Assembly (NCBI GenBank): GCA_016713325.1
Contig: JADJPJ010000030.1
Location: 1-64,000 of the forward strand
DNA from: Candidatus Flexifilum affinis
GTDB taxonomy: Bacteria; Chloroflexota; Anaerolineae; Aggregatilineales; Phototrophicaceae
Direction: 5' to 3'
Length of the DNA: 64,000 nt
Of the stretch, positions 55,317 through 61,846 are shown one piece after another; positions within the stretch are counted from its first letter, which is position 1; every line of letters begins with the position of its first letter. The translations under genes were made by a program, and so were the position numbers. The notes under the pieces are model-generated. The model saw nothing but the letters and a program-made list of their open reading frames with translations, did no database searches and was not told the DNA's origin.

Positions 55317-56334
55317 TTACCCCAGCGCCGACAGCACCGCCTCGACATCGGCCAGCCCGTCCTCGCCCAGTTGCTCCGTGACCAGCACCACGCTGTCGGC
55401 CCCGGCTTCGGCCAGACGCTGCACGCTCGCCGCGCAGTCGCTCGCCGTGCCGACCGCCGCCATCTGGTCGATCCAGTCGTCCTTCATCTCCGCTTCCAGA
55501 CGGGCCACACCGCCGTTCATGCGCATCTCGTTGACCTCGGCTTCGATGCCCAGCGCGCGGGTATAGTCCTCCTGCCCGTAGACCAGCCAGGGGGCGATCC
55601 GCTTGCGCATCCTGGTCCGCGCGGCGGCGGCATCGTCGTCGACAGCCAGCAGCGCATAGACCGTCACCCGGTGCGGCTGGTCCTCACGCCGCGCCTCCTG
55701 CTGTCCGACACGGATCTCCTGGCGCGCCCAGCGCACGTAGGCCGGCGAACTCAACTCGGCCAGGAGCGTGCCGTCGGCGCTGCGGCCGGATACGTGGAGC
55801 GAGCGCGGCCCACGCACGCCGAGCGTGATCGGCGGCGGCTGGGTGGGCGGAAACTCCAGCTTGACCCGGTCGAGGTGGACGTGCGAGCCGTGCATCGTCA
55901 CCTCTTCGCCGGCCAGCAGACGGCGCACCGCTTCGGTTGTCTCGCCCAGCGCGGCGAGCTGTGACTTCGGGAAGGCGCCGATCTGCCGCATCCAGTCGGC
56001 CATGCCGTGACCGATCCCCGGCAGAAAGCGGCCGGGGTACATCCGCGCCAGAGTGGCGATCTCCATGGCGGAGAAGGCCGGGTTGCGCACCACAGCCGGC
56101 ATGATCCCCAGGCCGATTTGCAGCGGATCGGTCACGGCCAGCGCCACCGCCGCCGAGGCCATGCCGCTGGCATAAAAGCAGTCTTCGACCACCCATAACT
56201 CATCCAATTTGCCTGGCGCCGCTTTTCCCAACGCCGCCAGCCCCGCCGCCCAGCGCACATAACCGGGAAGGGGCTTCCGGCGGATTCTCACGCCGGAACA
56301 TGACCCCCAGGCTGTAACCGCGTGCTGATGACAT
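55317..56334 (-). CDS. LLM-class (luciferase-like, F420/FMN-dependent) oxidoreductase (one frameshift)
   Basis: Flavin- or F420-dependent TIM-barrel enzyme. The true start is probably ATG 56334 (MSSARGYSLGVMFRRENPP); a frameshift near 56275 joins it to LPGYVRWAAGLAALG. Then LDELWVVEDCFYASGMASAA, PLQIGLGIMPAVVRNPAFSA, PGRFLPGIGHGMADWMRQIG (typical LLM block), PPITLGVRGPRSLHVSGRSADG and VLVTEQLGEDGLADVE. Whether it uses F420 or FMN, and its substrate, cannot be decided; the ADGTLL block is common in F420 enzymes. Convergent with the sensor operon. Confidence 0.88.
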
Positions 56335-56394
56335 CAATCGACCTCCTCATGTGTGGAACGTGCAGGGTCCATGAAATCGTATTGTTGAGCAAAC

Positions 56395-56891
56395 TCATTT
56401 TGGCGAATTGTCGAAGGTGAGCAGATAGTCCCGCTCTTCCGGGCGATGCACTTCGGCAACAGGATCTGCGGGAAAGCGCGCCAGCACCCGCCGCCAGAAG
56501 ACCAGCGCCTCGGCATTCGAGTCGACGATGGCTACTTCCCACCGGCCGGGAAACTGATCGAACGCCCAGCGCGCGGCGGTCTCGCCGACGCCCTGGCGCC
56601 GGTAGGGCGGCATGACGAAGAATTCCGACATCTCGTTCACCGGCGGGTTGTCGCCATCGGGCAGATCGAGATCGACGATGATGAATCCCGCCCACGCGCC
56701 GTCGACCCGGATCGCGAAAATACGCCGGCATCCGGGTTCCCAGCAGTCGTCCGATCGCTTTCGTCGAAGCGGCCATCCTCCTGGACGCGCCAGTCCGGTC
56801 CAAGCCGGCTGAATTCGTAGAGATAGAACTGGTACAGATTGCGCAGCAGCCGATCGTGCTCCGCTTCTGAAGCCGGAATGATCTCGACCAT
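56395..56891 (-). CDS. GNAT family N-acetyltransferase (one frameshift)
   Basis: About 165 residues when joined. N-terminal frame: MVEIIPASEAEHDRLLRNLY, YLYEFSRLGPDW. After a shift near 56750: RRIFAIRVDGAWAGFIIVDL, NEMSEFFVMPPYRRQGVGETA with the acetyl-CoA loop R-R-Q-G-V-G, and WEVAIVDSNAEALVFWRRVL as the final GNAT block. Acceptor unknown. It lies 60 bp upstream of the LLM gene on the same strand and may be cotranscribed with it. Confidence 0.85.
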
Positions 56892-57015
56892 CCTGTTCCC
56901 CGCAACTCTCTATCAAAACGGACATCATACCCCAGGCTGGCCGATCGTGCTGAGCGCTTGTTGGCGCCGGTTTGCCTCTTTTCATCTCTCCCCCATTTGC
57001 GCTACATTCAACCCC

Positions 57016-58911
57016 ATGTCTGCACTGCGCCCACTCCTCACGCTGAACCATGCCAGCAAAACCTACGGCGGCAGCCCGGCCCTGATCGACGCCGCGCTGG
57101 AACTGCTCCCCGGCGAGGTGCACGCCCTCATGGGCGAGAACGGCGCGGGCAAGAGCACCCTGATCAAGATCCTGGCCGGGGTGATTGCGCCTGATCGCGC
57201 TGAGATCGCGGTCGAAGGCGTGCCGGTTGCCCTGCACAGCACCGCCGATGCCTTTGCCCACGGGCTGCGCTTTATCCACCAGGAGCTGAACGTCGTGCCC
57301 GGCCTTTCGGTGGCCGAAAACATCTCCCTCAGCCACCCATACCCGCGGCGTGCTTTGGTCCTGGTCGACTGGAAGCGGCTTAACGCTGCCGCCCGCGAAG
57401 TGCTGGCCGCGCTGAACATCGAGCACATCGACCCACGCAGCAAGATCGCCCGACTGAACACCGGCGACCAGATGCTCGTCAGAATTGCCAGCGCCTTCGC
57501 CGGGTCGCTGCGCATGTTCCGCGAGTCGCCGGAGGGCGAACCCTCCCAGGAGGCGGCCCAGGCCGGCGCGAGGGAGCTCGGCGCGAAGGTGTTCGTCATG
57601 GACGAGCCGACGGCGGCGCTCACCGGCGCGGAGGCCGATCGGCTGTTCGCGGTGATCGCCCGACTGAAGACCCATGCCTGCGCCGTGCTGTATGTGACTC
57701 ACCGCCTGGACGAGGTGTTCGCCATCGCCGACCGGGTGACGGTGATGCGCGACGGGCGGGTGGTGGCCGTCAGATCGATCGGCGACACCGACAGCGCCGA
57801 CCTGATCCGCCTGATGACCGGGCGGGAGATCAGCGGCGTGTACCCTCCGAGCGAAGGGCCGGTGGGCGAGGCGGCGATCCTGCGCGTTCATGACCTCACG
57901 ACCGCCGACCTGTCCGGCGTGACGTTCGAGCTGCGCGCCGGGGAAATCCTGGGCGTGGCCGGCCTGACCGGCTCCGGCCGCTCCGAGCTGCTGCGGGCGC
58001 TGGTGGGGGCGGATCGGTTGACGGGAGGGTGGGTGGAAATTGTGAACCCCTCACCCCCTGACCCCACCCGTGAGAGCGTAGGGACGCGCAACGGCGCGTC
58101 CGTGGATTACCCCTCACCCCCTGACCCGACACATGAGGCCGTAGGGACGCGCAACGGCGCGTCCGTGGACAACCCTTCACCCCCTGACCCCACGCATGAG
58201 GCCGTAGGGACGCGCAACGGCGCGTCCGAAGAATCGCGTCCCTACGACCACGACTCCGCAACCGGTTCCCCCTCCATGGCGAGCTTGCTCACACGCTTGC
58301 GTGGGAGAGAGGGTGTGCGAGCAAGCTCGCTTGGGGTGAGGGGTTCTGTCCTCCGCATCACGCCGGCGACGCGGTGGAACCCCACGGCCGCCTGGCAGAG
58401 CGGCATCGCCTACGTGCCGGAGGAGCGCCGGACGCAGGGGCTGATCCTCTCGCGCATGATCCGCGACAACGTCACCCTGCCGCACCTGGGCGGATTCAGC
58501 GGCGGCGGAGTCGTGCTGAGGCCTGGGCGCGAGACGACAGAGACGGCGCGATTGGGCGAGTCGGTGCGGCTGAAGGCCCGCGATCCGGGGCAGACGACGC
58601 GCGAGCTGAGCGGCGGCAACCAGCAGAAGGTGCTGTTCGCCCGCGCCCTGGCCGGCGAGGCGCACATCCTCCTGCTCGACGAGCCGACGCGCGGCGTCGA
58701 CGTGGGGGCCAAATATGATATCTATGCCGTGATCCGGGCGCTGAGCGCGCGCGGCGTCGGGGTGATCCTGGCCTCGTCCGACCTGGCTGAGCTGACGGGC
58801 CTGTGCGACCGGGTGGTCGTCCTGCGCGCCCGCTGCCAGTCGGCCATCCTCGACGCCGCCGGGCTGACCCAGGACGCGCTGCTGACCGCCTGTTACGGAC
58901 AGAAAGAGTGA
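57016..58911 (+). CDS. Sugar ABC transporter ATP-binding protein (RbsA/MglA-like) with an in-frame repeat insertion
   Basis: Two fused ATPase domains energise uptake of a monosaccharide. First: GENGAGKSTLIKIL (Walker A), a degenerate signature LNTGDQMLVRIASAFAG, VMDEPTAALTG and VTHRLDEVFAIAD. A 25-residue insert (from LRMFRESPEGEPSQE) lies before this Walker B. Second domain: GLTGSGRSELLRALVG (the usual degenerate A loop), AYVPEERRTQGLIL, ELSGGNQQKVLFARAL, LLLDEPTRGVDVGAK and ASSDLAELTGL. Between them, residues 344-444 are encoded by a 303-bp repeat element with three 21-residue repeats. Removing it restores WVEIVLRITPATRW, the normal family sequence. At 631 residues it is about 100 longer than relatives. 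Stop overlaps the permease start (TGATG). Confidence 0.92.
   Translation: MSALRPLLTLNHASKTYGGSPALIDAALELLPGEVHALMGENGAGKSTLIKILAGVIAPDRAEIAVEGVPVALHSTADAFAHGLRFIHQELNVVPGLSVAENISLSHPYPRRALVLVDWKRLNAAAREVLAALNIEHIDPRSKIARLNTGDQMLVRIASAFAGSLRMFRESPEGEPSQEAAQAGARELGAKVFVMDEPTAALTGAEADRLFAVIARLKTHACAVLYVTHRLDEVFAIADRVTVMRDGRVVAVRSIGDTDSADLIRLMTGREISGVYPPSEGPVGEAAILRVHDLTTADLSGVTFELRAGEILGVAGLTGSGRSELLRALVGADRLTGGWVEIVNPSPPDPTRESVGTRNGASVDYPSPPDPTHEAVGTRNGASVDNPSPPDPTHEAVGTRNGASEESRPYDHDSATGSPSMASLLTRLRGREGVRASSLGVRGSVLRITPATRWNPTAAWQSGIAYVPEERRTQGLILSRMIRDNVTLPHLGGFSGGGVVLRPGRETTETARLGESVRLKARDPGQTTRELSGGNQQKVLFARALAGEAHILLLDEPTRGVDVGAKYDIYAVIRALSARGVGVILASSDLAELTGLCDRVVVLRARCQSAILDAAGLTQDALLTACYGQKE
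58044..58346. mobile_element. 303-bp dispersed repeat element inserted in frame in the ABC ATPase gene
   Basis: Ends are a perfect 14-bp inverted repeat, GAACCCCTCACCCC (58044-58057) and GGGGTGAGGGGTTC (58333-58346), flanked by TGT on both sides (58041-58043, 58347-58349), a possible target duplication. Inside are three 63-bp direct repeats (from 58047, 58110, 58173), each carrying GTAGGGACGCGCAACGGCGC, then GTGTGCGAGCAAGCTCGC. Element plus duplication is 306 bp, so the frame is kept, and no stop codon occurs. No transposase: a non-autonomous, MITE-like or REP-cluster insertion. Confidence 0.85.
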
Positions 58912-59882
58912 TGATGACGTTGAGCCGCCGCATCCGCAGCCTGGGCACCCTGATCGGCTTTGTGGCCGTGGTCGTCTTCTTCTGGGCCAACCTGCCGACC
59001 ACGTTTATGACCCTGCCCAACTGGCTGAATATCAGCCAGCAGGTCAGCATGTTGGGGGTCGTCGCCTTCACCATGACGATTGTGATGGTCATGGGCGACT
59101 TCGACCTGAGCGTCGGATCGATGGCGAGCCTGGCGGGCATCGCGGCGGCGCTGCTCTTTCGCGACGGCGCGCTGGTGGCAAGCGGCGTGCTGGTCGCGCT
59201 GCTGATCGGCCTGATCGGCGGGGCGATCAACGGCTTCCTGGTCAGTACGATCGGCATTTTGCCGTTCGTGGCTACCCTGGGCACGCTGACCATGTTCAGC
59301 GGGCTGGCCTTCGTGCTCAGCGGCGGCGAGACGATCTTCGGGCGCGACATCCCGGCCGACTTCAGCAACTTCGCCCGCGGCGGCATCCCGATCGGCATGG
59401 TGGGCGAGCGCGTCCTGCTGCTGCCCAACCTGACGCTGGTGGCGCTGGCCGTGCTGGTCGCCGTCACCCTGCTGCTGGAGCAGACCACGCTGGGCCGGCG
59501 GCTGTACGCCATCGGCGGCAATGCCGAAGCGGCGCGGCTGGGCGGGGTGCGGGTGCGCCTGCTGAGGCAGATCGCCTTCATGCTGACCGGCCTGGGGGCG
59601 GCCATCGGTGGGCTGATGTACGCCAGCCGGGTGGCCTCGGCCAACCCGACGCAGGGGGCCGGACTGATGCTCGACGCCATCGCCGCCGTCTTCCTGGGCA
59701 TGACCATGAGCGAAGAGGGCGAGCCGCACGTGCTGGGCACGCTGGTCGGCGTGCTGATCCTGGGCGTGCTGGACAACGGCCTGACGCAGATGCGGGTGGA
59801 CAGCTACGTTCGTGAAATTCTGATCGGCGCCATTATCGTGGCGGCGGTTTCGGTGAGCAGCCTGGAAAAACGGAGGCGATGA
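58911..59882 (+). CDS. Sugar ABC transporter permease (RbsC-like)
   Basis: 323 residues with about nine membrane helices. It has the family block IVMVMGDFDLSVGSMASLAG, FLVSTIGILPFVATLGTLTM, LGRRLYAIGGNAEAARLGGV (coupling loop to the ATPase) and LDAIAAVFLGMTMSEEGEPH, all typical of BPD_transp_2 (ribose/galactose/xylose) permeases. ATG at 58911 overlaps the ATPase stop by one base; the second ATG is also possible. Its stop overlaps the kinase start. It would act as a homodimer in the membrane, with a binding protein not encoded in this operon. Confidence 0.92.
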   Translation: MMTLSRRIRSLGTLIGFVAVVVFFWANLPTTFMTLPNWLNISQQVSMLGVVAFTMTIVMVMGDFDLSVGSMASLAGIAAALLFRDGALVASGVLVALLIGLIGGAINGFLVSTIGILPFVATLGTLTMFSGLAFVLSGGETIFGRDIPADFSNFARGGIPIGMVGERVLLLPNLTLVALAVLVAVTLLLEQTTLGRRLYAIGGNAEAARLGGVRVRLLRQIAFMLTGLGAAIGGLMYASRVASANPTQGAGLMLDAIAAVFLGMTMSEEGEPHVLGTLVGVLILGVLDNGLTQMRVDSYVREILIGAIIVAAVSVSSLEKRRR

Positions 59883-61345
59883 TGATCTGGCTGGCATTGG
59901 ATATCGGCACGACCGGCGTGAAAGCCGCGCTCATCCGCGTGCAGGGCGACGCGCTGCACCTCGTCCGATCGGCGGGGCACGAGATTCCGACGGCGACCGA
60001 GGAGGGCGGCATCATCGAGCAGAGCGCCCGCGACTGGTGGGCCGCCGCCTGCGCCGCCACGCGCGATCTCAGCCCGGTCGAGGCGGAGGCGATCGCCATC
60101 ACCGGGCAGATGCAGGACCTGATCCTGCTCGACGCCGACGGCGAGCCGATTCGCCCGGTCATCCTGTACAGCGACACACGCGCCCATGCCGAGGCCGACT
60201 GGATCAACGAGCAGATCGGCCGGGAGCGGCTGGCGGCCATCACCGGCTATGACCAGGAGGCGGGCGGGCTGCTGGCCAAGCTGCGCTGGCTGATGGCGCA
60301 CGACCCGACGGCGCTGAACAACGCGGCGCACCTGCTGATGGGCGGCGCGGACGTGATTGCCAACCGGCTGACCGACCACTTCGCCACCGACCTGACGACC
60401 GCCGGGACGACCGGCTTGCTCGACCTGGAAGCGCGCGACTGGCTGCCCAGGGCAGTGCTGGAGCCGATGGGGCTGGCGCACCTGGCCCGGCTGCTGCCCG
60501 CGCTGGTCGCGGGCGGCGCGCAGATTGGCGTGGTGGGGCGGATGGGCGCGCTGGCCATGGGCGTGCGCGAGGGCATCCCGGTGCACCTCGGCCCCGGCGA
60601 CGCGGGCGCGGCCACGCTCGGCATTGGCGCGGGCATGCCCGGCAAACCCTACGCCTACATCGGGGCCAGCGGCTGGGTGGGCTACACCTCGACGCAGCGC
60701 GGCGACCCGGCCCAGGGCGTGTGGACGCTGGCGCACCCCGACCCCGGCCTGGTGATCTGCGTGGCGCCGCTGCTGACGGCCGGCGGCAACCTCGACTGGG
60801 CGCGGCAGGCGTTCGGCTTCCCCGACCATGACACGATGATCGAGACGGCGCTGGGGGCCGAACCGACACACCTCCTCTACCTGCCGTACCTCAACGGCGA
60901 GCGCTCGCCGATCAAGGACCCGTTCGCCCGAGGAGTCTTCGTCGGCCTGAACGACCGGCACACCTCGGCCGATCTGGCGCGGGCGGTGCTGGAAGGCGTG
61001 GCCTTCGCCTATCGCCACGGCGTCGACGCCCTGGTGCGCGAGCCGGTCGAGTCGCTGGCGGTGACGGGCGGCGGTGCGCGATCCGGCGGGCTGGTCGGCC
61101 TGATCGCTGACGTGACCGGTCTGCCGGTGAGCATCCCCGACGACGCGGCCAACACCGGCCTGCGCGGGGCGGTCCTGGCCGCGCGGGTGGCCCGCGGCGA
61201 GCGCGCCGGCTGGCATCTGGCCGATGCCCCGGTGGCGGCGGCGTTCCAGCCCGACGGCTCACACCAGGCGCTGTACGAGCGCAAATATGCGTGGTTCCGT
61301 GAAGCCTACCCGGCGCTTCAGGGGTTGTTCCGCAAGATGGCGTGA
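59879..61345 (+). CDS. FGGY carbohydrate kinase (xylulokinase-like)
   Basis: 488 residues, two actin-fold domains. LALDIGTTGVKAALI (phosphate 1), AIAITGQMQDLILLD, RPVILYSDTRAHAEADW, GPGDAGAATLGIG (catalytic Asp), YLPYLNGERSPIKDP, VLEGVAFAYRHGVDALV and VTGGGARSGGLVGLIADVTG (adenosine) match XylB-like FGGY kinases. It phosphorylates the sugar brought in by the transporter; the QMQDLI segment, similar to QMHG in xylulokinases, supports a ketopentose or related substrate. Start overlaps the permease stop by four bases. Intact. Confidence 0.9.
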   Translation: MMIWLALDIGTTGVKAALIRVQGDALHLVRSAGHEIPTATEEGGIIEQSARDWWAAACAATRDLSPVEAEAIAITGQMQDLILLDADGEPIRPVILYSDTRAHAEADWINEQIGRERLAAITGYDQEAGGLLAKLRWLMAHDPTALNNAAHLLMGGADVIANRLTDHFATDLTTAGTTGLLDLEARDWLPRAVLEPMGLAHLARLLPALVAGGAQIGVVGRMGALAMGVREGIPVHLGPGDAGAATLGIGAGMPGKPYAYIGASGWVGYTSTQRGDPAQGVWTLAHPDPGLVICVAPLLTAGGNLDWARQAFGFPDHDTMIETALGAEPTHLLYLPYLNGERSPIKDPFARGVFVGLNDRHTSADLARAVLEGVAFAYRHGVDALVREPVESLAVTGGGARSGGLVGLIADVTGLPVSIPDDAANTGLRGAVLAARVARGERAGWHLADAPVAAAFQPDGSHQALYERKYAWFREAYPALQGLFRKMA

Positions 61346-61392
61346 GGGCAGGGGCGTGGCGCCGCCGCCGAACGCCGTGAGATGGAGGGTGC

Positions 61393-61741
61393 GTAGGGAC
61401 GCGCTACTGCGCGTCCGCCGCGCAATAAATCCCCTGCGGCGCCGCAGGCGGACCGATCGGGGGCGGGCGAAGCTGGGCGCGCCGTTGCGCGTCCCTACGA
61501 ACGCGGTGGGGTGGAGGGGGCGTAGGGGCGCATCGCGATGCGCCCGAGAGGGCGCGTCCGCCGCGTGAAAAATACCCCTCTGGTGAGGGTATGGGCGGGC
61601 GGTTCGCGAACCGCCCCTACACAGGCCGTGGGGTGGGGGGGCGTAGGGGCGCATCGCGATGCGCCCGAGAGGGCGCGTCCGCCGCGGAAAAATACCCTCC
61701 TGGTGGGGGGTATGGGCGGGCGGCCCGCGAACCGCCCCTAC
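61393..61741. repeat. Three family 1 hairpin elements in a row
   Basis: 61393-61498: GTAGGGACGCGCTACTGCGC ... GCGCGTCCCTAC with core GGCGGACCGATCGGGG. 61522-61620 and 61643-61741: two 99-bp near-identical copies (121-bp period) with GTAGGGGCGCATCGCGATGC at one end and AACCGCCCCTAC at the other, and TATGGGCGGGCGG inside. The 500-bp gap 61346-61846 otherwise holds only about 100 bp before the next start codon. Confidence 0.8.
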
Positions 61742-61846
61742 GAACGTCATGGGGGGGCCGGGGACGGTTCGCCCATTCCGCACAGGCGCTATAATTCCGG
61801 CAAATCGCCCGCTATTATTTGCCGCAATGCGAAGGGACCCGCCCCC

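Noticed and set aside
58047..58235. CRISPR-like array (63-bp repeats)
   Set aside because: Repeats are contiguous with no unique spacers, and lie in a protein-coding frame.
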